Shown piece by piece: positions 20,914-32,468 of a stretch of 64,000 bases of DNA. Below the pieces are notes generated by a model that searched no databases, was not told the origin of the DNA, and saw nothing but the letters and a program-made list of their open reading frames with translations. How positions within the stretch are numbered: the stretch's first letter is position 1; each line of letters opens with the position of its first letter. Location: NCBI GenBank assembly GCA_032821775.1, contig JAVLRN010000008.1, positions 992,001 through 1,056,000 on the forward strand, in the 5' to 3' direction. This stretch comes from Sanguinoderma infundibulare (Eukaryota > Basidiomycota > Agaricomycetes > Polyporales > Polyporaceae). A program made the translations under genes and the position numbers.

Positions 20914-23900
20914 ACGAAAGCTAAACCCTCCTGCGCTTTTCGAAGAAATCACTGCGGGAATCAAAACAACACGATGCGGCAAACAGATCATTACAGTGAA
21001 GTCCAAGGTAGACTTTCGCAGACAGTCAAGCAACTCCTCTCAGCAGCCGTCGGGCCGCAGCCATATCCCTCAACAGGTTTCACAGGTGCCGCCGCCGGAA
21101 GACATCGACAACTACAGTGAACTCACCGATGAACCGCCAATACGTCCCTGATGTATCGCCAAGGTATGGACAGCATGCTCTTGGAATATTTGCCATGCGT
21201 GATGAACTCCTGTTTTGACAGTCCCAAAATGATTTCCAGCAGGAGTATCTTGTGCTGCAAAATGAGTACATCGACCAGCTGCTCACGCTTGAGGCTCAGC
21301 CGGAGGGAGGAGTCGCGGATTGTGGCCATTCAGCACTCTGGAGGTGTCTGATCTGTCAAGGGAGGCCAACGTTCTGCACAGGCTGCTGCCATACCGCTCA
21401 CCTGGCCAACCCGCTTCATCACGTTGAGTTTTGGGGGGGTGCGTTTTACAGGCCGGCTTGGCTCCGGCAGCTTGGACTTCAGTTTCATTGCGGACACAGA
21501 GGCTCCCGGTGCCCTGGGCTGCGTGCATACGAGACACACAATGACGAACTGGCATTGCCATCAGCTCCCGATGACCTGCCATCAGTCGATCCCACTCGTC
21601 CACCTCCAATTCCGATTTCCATTCCCCCACTGACTGATCTCTTCGATGATGGTCATGACGACAACAACGACAAGGAGATGCCATACCTGGTGGAGGAACT
21701 GGACTCAGAGCTGGAGGATGAGGATTGCAACTTCTATGCAGGGGCACGGCCAGAGGTTCTGCTGCCAGACGTCGCGGACCTGCCGTGGGTTCGGGAAGGG
21801 CCCCGCTGACCGATGCCGAGCTCATCAGAATCGTCCTCAACCTTTTACGGCAATGATAGAATGCTCGTCGTGGTCGACATCAATGGCGTTCACGAATTGC
21901 CCTTCACCTTTTGCATTTGTCCGAATGCGGCTCGCGAGGACCTCCAACTTCTTGACCTTGGTTACTATCCAGCCTCAGCCACACTCCCGAAAACCATGTT
22001 CACGACGCATGTCCTCGATGACTTCCTCCTGGCAAACAAGGAATGCAAGATGTCTGCTAGAAATTACTATAACAAGCTCCGTCGAACCATGAATGCGGCA
22101 TTCCCCCACATGGTGCCAGTACGTTCTCTTCACTGTCTATGGTAGTGCTGACTTAAATTTATTAACTGATTCCACATCTAGGATCGGTACAAGGAGCTGC
22201 TTCGTGTCTCACGGCAGTGGCGCAATCAATGGTTGTGAACCATGGCCAGTTTTGCCCATCGGCAGGACGTCATCGGCCCCGGCGACTTAGCGGTACGCTG
22301 TCCAGCATGTCTGCAGCCTGACGTGAACCTTCCGGATGGGTGGCAACAGGATCCGCATGCATATGCTCAGATACACTGACTGCTATGGCTGCCGCGGCAC
22401 TGACATTCAGAGTTGTCCAGGTGGAAGTATATGCGATCCATCGTTCTCGATGGCAATTTCAGTGCGCAACATCGGCATATGCAGAATTCCGACGACGATG
22501 TTGCCTTCGCAGACGGCCATGCCTTCATGGTGACTGATGGGCCATACAAGCAACACTTGAAGATGGCCACGGAATATCAGGAGGTGTGTGGTCTATGACA
22601 CAGGTCCTCAGATCATCAGCTCACACAATTGCACTGTCTAAAATGGGTTAGAAATCCACATGTAACGATCATCGAGCGGTGATGAATGCAACATTTGACC
22701 GCGCGAAGCTCAAAGCCACCGGCATCGGTGCGGCAGCATGCTTCCGACATGGCTTCTTTGCACCGCATGCATGTGTCGACTTCCAACAGGGAGAGCGGTA
22801 CGCAGCACACATATTACCTACAACTGCCGAGATCACTACTGACCTACCGATAGGCAGAGAAACATGGACTATGTACTCCACTGGATACTGGCGTATCTGA
22901 ATGGTCTCACCAGAATCCTCGTCCTCTATGACATCATGTGCCAGTACTTCATACACCTCTACTCACGGTTCGAAAAGAGTCCCGGGCTGATGATGCCGCC
23001 GGGTCTGACGTTTCTGTGCGGTATCGGTCAGTTTCATGTTCATGGCCACATTCCGAAATGCTTCCCCCGCTTCTCTTGTAACTTCATCGTCGGCGCTGGT
23101 GTACAGGATGGTGAAATACTCGAGACGCTCTGGAATAAGACCAATGCTGTTGCAGACAGTACAAGGGGAATGTCGGCTGCACACCGACGCGAGGTTATTG
23201 ATGATCACATGAACGACTCAAACTGGATGAAGCTCACACGGATCAGTAAGTCAGGTGTGAAGGTTTAGAAGCAGGTTACTCACTTGAAAAATCATATCTA
23301 GCTGCTCTTCTCACTCGGAAGTGGAAGCAAGCCTGCAATGAATGAAAACCTGCTGTTTCAGCGTTCGAGCAACTCGCGGCAGCTACCGACATGACAAAAC
23401 GTGCTGAGTGGCAGGCAGAGGCCGATGTGGCAGATGCTGCACGAATCAATGACCCATCGGCAATGGATATTTATGATGTATCACCCGCCCCATGTAAGTA
23501 AACCCTCTGCAACTGTTCGATAATACTCAATAACGGCTGCGCAGTGCCGACAAGAAAGGCAGTGCAACTGATGCTTGGCCAGGAAGAGCTGACTGAAGGG
23601 ACAGTCTCAGAAGCTCTCGGCACCGCTGATTGGATTTCCAGTGGCCTGCGTATCGAAGAAACAAAGTAGGTCTCAGCACTCTAGCTCATGATGTTTTCTG
23701 AAAATAATTTGCAGACTAAGGATTGCGCATGCCGCCCATCGAGTCAAGGCCACGTCCGGCACCCAGGAGCGGTTGTCCCTGGTGCAGCAATGGCAGCGTC
23801 TCGCATCCTCGATCGCGGCATTCCACAAGGCTGGAAGGAAACACATGCTGGGGCACCTACCGGGCGACGGAGGCATCCTTGATGCTGACCTGACAGTGTT

Positions 23901-24769
23901 CAGTGAAGAGTGGGACATGGACAAGCGCAGCACTGAGAACATACCTGAACTGCCTGCTGACAGACCCGAGACGCACCCTATAGGCCTGCCGTCTACATTC
24001 AGGATCGACTTCATGGCCCAGACGGATCAGTTGGATCTGGTGAAGAAGGAGCAGCAGCTTCGGGAAGGGCAGCTCAATGATGTGCTGCAAGGCATACGCA
24101 CTGGAATCAGCTACAAGTCACTCCTTTACCGGGCAAAGGTTCGAAATGCGTCGTCCTACCGAGCGAAGCTCTGGAGCTTCGATGACGTCCATGTAGCGGA
24201 TGAAGGGGTTAGAAAGCATGTGCGGATCTACCAACAAGTGCGAACTGCAATGGCGCGATTGTTCAATCTCGATGATGCAGAAGACGTGGCAGCATGGATG
24301 TCCTTTCAAACACGATACCAAGACATCAAAAAGGAAGATCTCAAAACTACGACAGCGGTAATGGAGTCATTTACTCCTGGACTTTGTAACGAGCATTCTG
24401 CATGGTTCTGGAACATCTCAGATACTGAGAGTGCCGAACAAAGCATATGGTTACGGGACTGTGCGTATTATCCTTTTTGTGCTGTACCAGAAGACGTTCT
24501 CACACCTGTTGAAAGATTGTCGCATGCTGTGGCTGCGGGCGTATGCCCGTAAGTCCTGCTGGGATGAGGAGGTCGAACTGGTGCCATTTGAGATGGATTG
24601 CACCGTTCATTCATTTGAACAGAAGGCTGCCGACTGGGAGCAATGGAGCAATTTCAGTAAAACACTGGGTCACTTGGCATTCGCTCACCGGCAGATCTCT
24701 ATGTGGAGGAGCCTCAAAGAGCATGCTGCCGGGGTGTTTTTGACTGTACGCAGCAAGTATGTTCCATAG
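20914..24769 (+). pseudogene. KDZ (Kyakuja-Dileera-Zisupton) transposase with CxC2 cysteine cluster
   Basis: Family features appear in order. A CxC2-type zinc cluster (21,330-21,540) has WRCLICQGRP, CTGC and HCGH-x-GSRCPG. A conserved block follows (VVDINGVHELPFTFC near 21,870), then a CPAC zinc pair. The DDE-like catalytic domain has Asp in VLDGNF (22,449-22,451), Asp in LYDIMCQYF (22,929-22,931) and Glu in QDGEILETLW (23,113-23,115), all retained. HVHGH and RGMSAAHRREVIDDHMN are typical, and the C-terminal helical domain ends at TAG 24,767. About seven short introns are visible. Four in-frame TGA codons (21,149; 21,807; 22,236; 23,343) stand where CGA fits, so this copy is inactivated although its triad is intact. 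The 5' end is uncertain. Confidence 0.82.
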
Positions 24770-24895
24770 GATTAGTACGTTCCGATAAATCTTAACCTTC
24801 ACCAACGTTGATGGTGTTGGGCCTCGCACCAACAACTGTTTTATAACGTACACAGAATAAACTTGCTTTCGATTCACATATCAAACAAAACTAGC

Positions 24896-26018
24896 GACTA
24901 AGCTCCATTTCCGCCTCCTGGATACATATTTCAAGAGCATGCATCTCCTCTTGCTTCTCCTCAAGGATATTACTGACACGCAGGTATATTTGTCCTGCGA
25001 CCTCCCATAGGTCATCGCTATCCGAGTCAAAGACTAGAAACGGTGCACCCTATGGCATTGTAAGCATGTATGTTGATCATTGAGGTTGTTAAGAGCTTAC
25101 AACACTGTCCAAGGGCGTCCACCACCAGCCGGGAGCCTGCTCCAAGTGACTCGGCCCATCACTGGCCCACGTCCACCACTTCGGATATAACGATGCATCA
25201 TCTAAGCCCCGGAAAACGCCTACGTCAATGGTACTGAGCGCTTGATACTTGTGGATGTCGATTTTTCCGATGTCCATGCAAAGGCGGTGTTTGTCCCAAA
25301 TCGCGACTCCCAGCAGATATGCAAGCGGCTTGCACCACAGTGCCTCGGCAGCCTGACCGTGTATGGCAGCCATATCCATGGCAGCTGTGAGACCAATCGT
25401 GGATATGGCCATCCACTGCAAAGGATGTCGGCACCGTTAGGATCGTACACCATCGCAACACATGTGACCAGAGTGCATACACACCAGCTCCTGCGCTATG
25501 CCATGGTTCCACCTGCGGATCGTGATATCGTTTGGATTGTTGGGCAGTGACTTGAGGGCGGTACAGATCCAGTTCAGAATGAGAAGAACCTTGAGACGCG
25601 CCGTGCTGCATACGAAGTGGGGGGGTGTCCCTGTACCATCCTGAGCTGCCGGGATCATGATGGCTGTGATTGTGTTTGCCTGCATGCAGTGTGGAAATAA
25701 CGATGGATCATGCGAGGGGTCCGGGCCACCCGACAATGAAAGATTCGTAGCTGCCAGCGGCACCTCAATCAGGCCGGTACGGATCTGCCGTACAGTCTCA
25801 GCACCTGTGGGTGAAACTGTAGAGGTTAGTTCTGTGTAATGATGAATGTGTCCTTGTGAACATGCATATTCCCACTTTCTGCATGTGTGATGCTTGTCTT
25901 TGCAAACACTTGGAACCAGCACAACTGCCGGGACATAGAACAGTTGTTGGTGCCGACGCACTGACCACCAGCTGGGATGGCTGCCGTCGTGTTGATCCGA
26001 GTCACAATGTATAGCCAT
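24896..26018 (-). CDS. Uncharacterised three-or-more-exon protein convergent with KDZ gene
   Basis: The minus-strand frame through 25,840-25,500 ends at a GTGTGT donor. After an intron with a TTTGCAG acceptor, the second exon (about 25,417-25,090) is rich in Trp (PKWWTWASDG, GWWWTPLDS). After another intron (GTAAGC...GCCATAG) the last exon (about 25,038-24,896) encodes an acidic then coiled-coil tail ending in TAG. The clean splice phase between the three exons supports a real gene. The 5' end is not resolved (stops near 25,840). The family is not recognised; its tail-to-tail position with the KDZ gene suggests it may be a passenger of the same element, which is inference. Confidence 0.5.
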
Positions 26019-26630
26019 CTTACTGTTCAGCCATCACACCTGAGTGCTATAAAACGGTTGTTGGTGCCGAACCACTGACCACCGGCTATCACGGCTGCCA
26101 TGGAGTGCATTTATGAATATTGAAGGACCGGCAGTAGAACACTCTCATCGAAATCGTGTCCACCATCGGCGGTCAACAAATGTATAAAATGGTGATACTA
26201 CACAGTAATTATCATCGTCAAAGCGGTCAACGAATGGCCATGGCCCACAGCATAGACCCTGAAGTGTACTACTTGAGTCAATTAATTCTCCCAGCACTGC
26301 TCTGGCGGTACTGCTCCTGCGGCAGCTCCATTCCCCATAGCTCCAGTCCACCCGAGGTCTCGGTGGCAGCCCGCTAGCGGCAGCTAAGGCACCTTCCGAG
26401 GAAGTCGAGCGCGCCATGCCCGATACATGTATTATGTACCGGTAATGTTAGAACAAAACTAGTAATGAGCGTAGTCCCAAAACAGAGAAGAAACTTACAT
26501 ACATCTTCTGTGGCCACTGTGGTATCTTGACCCATACCAATGGCTCAGACCGTGTGACTGCAATTAGACCTCAGCTTGCAAGACTAACCTTGCATTGTCT
26601 CACAAGCTGACGACTAATCCACTGCAGAAA

Positions 26631-26711
26631 GGTCGGCCATACCACTGCGGCAAGGTAGGCCATACCACTGCGGTAAGGTCAGCCACACCGCTGCGGCAAG
26701 GTCAGCCATAT
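26631..26711. repeat. 23-bp tandem repeat, about 3.5 copies
   Basis: The unit ggtcggccataccactgcgg plus 'caa' recurs with a few substitutions. Confidence 0.8.
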
Positions 26712-26872
26712 TGTGCGGGCGTGCCCCAACGGCACCACGATGACTGCCGTGACCAAGGAAGCTTCCGGGGCCTACCCATAGATGGTCCTGCTTGAGCCTT
26801 TTTGCGGCGGAGCCATTCTACTAGTGGGCTGGACTGGATCCATCTAATCAACTGCAATGAGCATAGGTTAAA

Positions 26873-27416
26873 TTCACATTGACTAGAATGGTGACTCACA
26901 CAGTACACTTCAGGGTCTACGCCCTAAGCCTTGTATGATCCGCGGGGGTTGAGCCCCAGTGCGAAGATGAGAATAGGGTTAGAGGCCCTTACACTCGGGC
27001 CGGCCTCCCACGGGCTAGGTGAGTAGCCGTGTTCGGATGGGGATGATGGCTGCAGTGAGCAGCCGGAGGACGAGGAAGGCCATGGATGCCACCAAGGAAG
27101 AGAGCTGCTGGGGTGAGAGGGGGGCTAGACTGCAGCTACCTGGGAGAAGGCTGCTGCAAGAGCACTACCACGAGAGTGGTGCCTGGAGAATCTAAGAAAT
27201 TTCAATCAGCATTGGCTCAGTTCACATTGACTAGAAGATTGACTTACATGGTACACTTCAGGTTCTACGCCCTAAGCCTAGTATGACCTGCGGGGGTTTC
27301 CGTGGACGTGTGAAGGCGAGAATAGAGCAAGAGAGAATTTACACTGAGGATTGCCTCAGATGAGATAGGTGAATAGCCGTGTTCGGCAGACGACGATGGG
27401 CTGTGGTGAGCAGCCA
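26873..27416. repeat. Diverged direct duplication, about 195 bp, 348-bp offset
   Basis: Copy 1 (from 26,873) and copy 2 (from 27,221) share ttcacattgactagaa, tacacttcag-gtctacgccc, tgcgggggtt and tagccgtgttcgg in the same order. Neither copy codes. Confidence 0.7.
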
Positions 27417-29294
27417 GAGTACCACCTTAGCTGCTGCACACTTGTTATACTATTCTGGAATGCATAGTACTATGATGAGATTGGAGAGAGAGATCTGGGG
27501 CAGTGGAAAGCAGCTGTCGCTCGAGAGCTGCCGTCAAGACCTGCAGTAGACTGCAGCTACCAGGAGAGAGCTGCCGCAAGAGTGCTGCCGCTTGAGAAGT
27601 ATTGTCTAGAGCTACTGTCGAGACCTACTGTAGACTGCAGCTACTGGGGAAGAGCTGCTGTAAGAGTGCTGCCGCTCAAGCCTAGCCTCCATTGAGAGCT
27701 ACCGTCGAGACCTGCGGTAGATGGCAGCTACTGGAAGAGAGCTGCCGAGAGTGACCTACGGTAGATGGCAGCTACCAGCAGAGCTGCTGCAAGAGCACTA
27801 CTGTGAGCGTGCTGTGTGGAGAGAGCTACCACAAGAGCGCTTCTGGAAGAGAGCTACTGTGTGTGAGAGATTGGATAACTGACAGGCGGCAGCTAAGGCA
27901 GCTGCCGCAGCCGTGATATGCTGTTGTGCGACCTGTGATGGGATGGTGAGATTGGAGAGAGAGATTGGGGGCAGTGGAGAGCAACATTACAGCTGCCATA
28001 AAGTCAGGCTCTCAATGTTCAATGAACGGCAGCCAGAATGGCTGTCATGGACCATACCTTGGTTTTGGGAATTGCCGGGGACTCAGGCCGCTGCTATGGA
28101 ATGGTTGTTGGTGCACAAATGAATCCACGGATCGCGGGCAGGACCTGAGGATGTTGAGACGCGTGTGCATGACGCCAGTACTGAGATCTATGCTGGGTCC
28201 GGGTGATCAATGATGTTGACAACATAGAAATGTGCCAAATACAAAGTGTTTCCACTGAAAACCTTCTGGAAAGAACCAATATCTGACAGGTGCAATCTAC
28301 ATCAAACACTGTAGCCGAGGTAGGGTATTGATAAAATGGGTTTGGGGACTCGCAGGTGGGGCTGTGGATGAGCTATGTGACATACAATAAATAATACACA
28401 TGTATTAATATGTTGTGGACAAACCGAAGCGTGTGGGGGTTCATGGACAGTCATACAATTGAGACTTAACCATGTCGCTGGCCGGCTGGCAAGAGCTTGA
28501 AGGGCAGCCACCGGGCCGGCAAGCAAGCGCTGGTATAATGTCTCACGGCCAGCTGGCAAACACTGTGATGTCATTTTACTGTCTACAGAGCTCAAAACAA
28601 AAGCAACAATAGTATACCTCTTTTTGACGTATGTGACAGTGTTTTTAGAATGGTAAATCACACGCAGGACCACTGGGGAGGTATCTGCGTTCATGACTGG
28701 CCGGTAAGCATAGCCACGTATAGATGCCAACCGGCCAGGGCGCTAAACGCAGCCACATCAGCGTGCCCGGCCGGCTAATGAAGGTGGCTATGATGTGGAT
28801 CCCGGCCGGCCCCCGCTGCCTAGCAACGCTAGGCTTATGTCAACTCCGGTTACCTAGTTAATCAAGGTATTGTGATGGAATGGTCTCGCACGCTTCAACC
28901 CTAGAAACACCCATTCTTTTGAGAGAAAGGAAAGGAGTTGAGGCGCAATGAGTTCCTGGAGTGTCCACCCTCGCATGAACCATCGGCTCTTGTGGAACTG
29001 GGGAGTGTCCACAGGGTGGGTGTTGTAGTCAATTGATACGTCCGAAAGGAAGGCATAGCAGATGTGGGCACGACCGTACCACTGGTACATCGAGTTGATG
29101 GCCTCAGACAGCTCCGAGCTGCTCGTCTTGTCGATGCAGCAAGAGTCGATCCAGATGTATTCGTAGCCATCGCGGCGTGTGACTTCGCATGCCTTCCAGA
29201 TCTTCTCCGAGAGGCGAGAGTCATCCCAGATTCTGAACAGGACAGGGGCGGGGAAAGGTGCGCTGGTACGCGAGAAGTCGCTGGGGAATGTATC

Positions 29295-29541
29295 TGTTAC
29301 GAAATCACGCTTACTTATGCTTACTCATCCTTAGTCAGTCCTTACTCAGCATATGCTGGTCGGACATTCCACAGCATTCTAGCGCCTTCCTTAGGATTAC
29401 TCATGTATCACATGTAGGTTAGTCAGCTCAGTGCTGCAGGTCTATATAAACAGCCACTTTGGAGCTGGGGATCCTCAGCTTTGAGTTGGTATTCACCCTC
29501 CCAGTCTAAGGCTTATTGCTAGTCTGCCACTGGCCGTATCA
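29295..29541 (+). repeat. 5' LTR of chromovirus
   Basis: 247 bp; U3 29,295-29,476, R/U5 29,477-29,541 if transcription starts at the self-primer match. The boundary is fixed by the TSD and by comparison with the 3' copy. Confidence 0.95.
29443..29487 (+). promoter_or_regulatory. LTR promoter: TATA box and predicted mRNA 5' end
   Basis: TATATAAA is at 29,443-29,450; 34 bp downstream of its start, agctttgagtt (29,477-29,487) is the predicted 5' end, because it is exactly complementary to the primer site after the LTR. Confidence 0.75.
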
Positions 29542-29542
29542 T

Positions 29543-29553
29543 AACTCAAAGCT
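29543..29553 (+). other. Self-primer binding site of chromovirus
   Basis: aactcaaagct, one base after the LTR, is complementary over 11 of 11 bases to 29,477-29,487. Confidence 0.75.
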
Positions 29554-29815
29554 ACCCCTACCCTCGACCTATGACGCACCATATCTGTTGCCAATCGTGG
29601 CATCCTCACCACCCTCCCGCTCGTCCTCACCCACCCCCTACTCTTCCCCGTACGTCCTCACCCTTGAAGAGCTCTATCCTGAGTACGTTGTCCGGCTCGA
29701 CGACGGATCTTTTCACATCCTCGCCTATACACCTTCGCCCCCACCGACTACCGCATCTGGTACCTCGACACCGCCTCTTCCGATCCCGCCTCCTCGTGTT
29801 CCGACTCCCGGCCCC

Positions 29816-30283
29816 ATGTATCATTTCCATTCTCAGCTCTCGTCTTCCGACTACTACGCAGCGGCTGTAGCACATGCCGACTCAATCCGATCCGATTCAC
29901 CACAATCCAACTCGACTCATTCCGATTCTCTTAACGACTCGAACACTGTCGCCGATGAAGAGGCGCATTCAAGCATGATCCCCGACGAAGACCAGGTACC
30001 TCTGTACCCAGCTAACGACTCTGACTACGACTCCAACTCCGACTACACCCCATCAAACTATCCCTGCATCCCCGCATCCCACGCAACCTTCACACACACC
30101 CTTAACGACAGGCACGAACGTATCACCATTGCATACGTGTCACGTCTTCTTTATCACACCCTTCCCGACAATGTCACTTTCATTTTTCCTACGTACCGAG
30201 CCCATGGACTAGTTGTGGAAACTACTCCACGTTTCTATCGACTCTTTATACTTTTTACTGCATTTTGCCCCTATTCCACGTGA
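29816..30283 (+). CDS. Leader ORF of chromovirus, unknown
   Basis: The frame is open from the LTR end to 30,283, with its first ATG at 29,816 (155 codons). It is Ser/Asp/Tyr/Pro rich with no recognised motif. It precedes gag and is not a standard gypsy gene. It may be a fortuitous open frame in a C-rich leader. Confidence 0.3.
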   Translation: MYHFHSQLSSSDYYAAAVAHADSIRSDSPQSNSTHSDSLNDSNTVADEEAHSSMIPDEDQVPLYPANDSDYDSNSDYTPSNYPCIPASHATFTHTLNDRHERITIAYVSRLLYHTLPDNVTFIFPTYRAHGLVVETTPRFYRLFILFTAFCPYST

Positions 30284-30420
30284 TAGTCAGTCACCCAGTG
30301 TGACAATCACACGCAGGAGACCCCAGTTAGCCATACCGCGGTAAAACTGCTATATAGTTTTGGATATTCTCACAAAGTGTTACCTGTGCACTTACATACA
30401 TCTTCCTTTTTCTTAGTCAT

Positions 30421-31179
30421 ATGGACCTCTGGGATCAACTCCTCGCAACCTACGCCGCACCTCAAAAATATCCATCTCCGTCTCCGTCCCCACCGCCTAG
30501 TATTCGTGTGATCATCGCACGAGAACAGCGGACATCACGGCTTGTAAAGGGAAAAAGCACTTCCAATTCCTCCATGACAACGAACAGTGGAAAGACGTCG
30601 CTACTTGCCCCAACGACAAGGTCATCACCTGTGTCCAACAACCCTGTCCTCACCGACATGACCCCACCAATTACCTCACTGCCGAAGACCCCAGACACCG
30701 CATCATCCCGCGAGAAGCACTGGCAGCAGAAGCATCTGAACCAGAAGCTTCGGTACCTGGACCGTCTCGTGAGCGAACACGTCAGCAGCGTCCACCCCAA
30801 CCCAAGCCGTATGAACGGACTGAACGTGTCTGCACCCCTTCCCCTGTCACAGCCCATATCCCTGTCATCATCCAAGGAACTGGAACGTTGTCAACAGCTT
30901 CAGCACGAGTACGACCACTCTCTCGGACCACTTCCCACAAGAGTCCCCAAGCGTCTCCGATTGCCGGAAGTAGCCGAGGAAAGCAGCAAGAACTTGCTGA
31001 AGAAGCCGCGGCCCTTCCCTTCCATGAGCCAGAAGCCTCGAATCGTCATCGATCTGACTCGCTCGCCCTCACCGCCAAACTCGCAAATCTCTGTGTCACC
31101 GATCCCACTCCCGCCGAAACTGCACAACCCATTCCCACTCCCCAAAGCACCACTCAGCGTACCACCCAGACCCCCGTGA
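30421..31179 (+). CDS. Ser/Pro-rich ORF upstream of gag
   Basis: A 252-codon frame from ATG 30,421, rich in Ser, Pro, Lys and Arg (for example IDLTRSPSPP), with no known domain. Its end overlaps the start of the gag frame in another phase. It may be the N-terminal part of Gag joined by frameshifting, or a separate accessory ORF; the sequence does not decide. Confidence 0.4.
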   Translation: MDLWDQLLATYAAPQKYPSPSPSPPPSIRVIIAREQRTSRLVKGKSTSNSSMTTNSGKTSLLAPTTRSSPVSNNPVLTDMTPPITSLPKTPDTASSREKHWQQKHLNQKLRYLDRLVSEHVSSVHPNPSRMNGLNVSAPLPLSQPISLSSSKELERCQQLQHEYDHSLGPLPTRVPKRLRLPEVAEESSKNLLKKPRPFPSMSQKPRIVIDLTRSPSPPNSQISVSPIPLPPKLHNPFPLPKAPLSVPPRPP

Positions 31180-32468
31180 TCAGCCAACCACCCAGCCATC
31201 ATAGAACAATGGTGCAAGCAATGGCATTCGACCAGGCAACACGCCAATTCTTCGAAGATCAGTTCATGGCGCTCGCAAACAGCATCGCGACCTGATCAGC
31301 ACACCAGGTCCGCGCCTCCGCACCAAAAGTCACTGAGCCCAACTCCTTCGATGGAGTTGCCCCAGACTTCGAAGAATGGAAGTCTACAATGCAGGTCTAC
31401 GTGGCTGGCCTGGGAAAGGATCCAGCAATATCTATGATCTTATCGTGGATCAAGGGAGCGAGCGTAGACAAGTGGAAGCAGAATCTGATTAGGGACAAGT
31501 TTGTCGCAAACAATAACTCTTGGGACTATGCCAATGTAGCAGAGTTCTGGACTGCCCTCATGACTAGGTTCAAACCTGTAAACTACCAGAACGATGTGAT
31601 CATCGAACTTAGTCAGGCTACAATGGGTAGACAACGGGCCGAAGACTTCTTCGACCATTGGGAAGATCTAATGGATCGGGCTGGAGAAACTGCAGCAGAT
31701 CGCAGTTCCGCGATCAATATGTACCGGCTGAAGAATGCTCTTCCTCGGCACATACATGCGCAGATCAGTTCTTCGCCCAATCCCCCCGCTGATTACAATG
31801 GGTGGAAAACCCTCGTGATCAAGCTTGATAATGATCAGCAGATCTTCCATTGGACCTTCGAAGCCCAATGTCGTCCCCCGCAGCAGCAGTTCGTCCCACG
31901 AGTTTCTTCCCGTCCCTTACCACAGCAACACGTGGCTCCACAATACCCACCTCCCCGATACCCTCCGCAGTACCCATCATTCCAGCCAAGATACACGCAA
32001 TACCCCGTTCCTCGACAACCTCCACCCCAGTACTACACACCTCATCCACCGGCACCCCCTATGATGCCAGGAGACATATGCACGGGCACTGGAGTAACCT
32101 ATGGAGGAGGACAGCCGATGGACATTGATCGGCTCAGAGCGTGTGCTTGTCGGAAGTGCGGAGCAAAACAGAGCGAGAAGGGCACGTGTGGAGACATGTG
32201 GCATATCCCCAATCGCTCAGGAGCAGCGGCCACGCAGAAGCAGCGATGGGAAGAACGCGACAATCGAGAAGCGTTCCTAGCAGAGATTCAGCATTTCGCA
32301 GCCGAAGATCCCAAGGACTTCCTCGCACAGATGACCGGGCAGGAGTTACCTGGATACCATTCAGAACAGGAGCAGGAGCAGGCACCATACGAAGATGGAT
32401 ATGTGGACGTTAGATCCCAGTTTGCGGATGAAATTGATGAATCGCTTTTTCCTTACGAGCAGACATGA
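30888..32468 (+). pseudogene. Gag polyprotein with one nonsense codon
   Basis: Frame 3 is open to TGA 31,293-31,295 and continues to 32,468. After the stop comes the Retrotrans_gag-like core (NSFDGVAPDFEEWKSTM, KGASVDKWKQNLI, WTALMTRFKP, AEDFFDHWEDLMDRAG), a Pro/Tyr-rich stretch and a degenerate CRKC cluster rather than a clean CCHC knuckle. The end overlaps the pol start by 4 bp (ATGA), which would suit termination-reinitiation, but here the downstream Met is only inferred as the pol start. Confidence 0.75.

Larger units (their letters stand above)
26019..28853. other. Gene-free repeat-rich gap
   Basis: No convincing coding frame. It holds a 23-bp tandem repeat (26,631-26,711), two diverged copies of about 195 bp (26,873 and 27,221), a long run of degenerate 'gagctgccg/gctaccg' motifs (27,500-27,860), and GCCGGC-rich DNA (28,480-28,820). 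Confidence 0.6.

Noticed and set aside
21283..21840. 185-codon minus-strand frame inside the KDZ gene
   Set aside because: It lies antisense to the cysteine cluster and conserved block, which explain the sequence fully.
29516..29815. Start of the leader ORF at the LTR end
   Set aside because: The frame is open there but has no ATG before 29,816, so the earlier part was not counted as coding.
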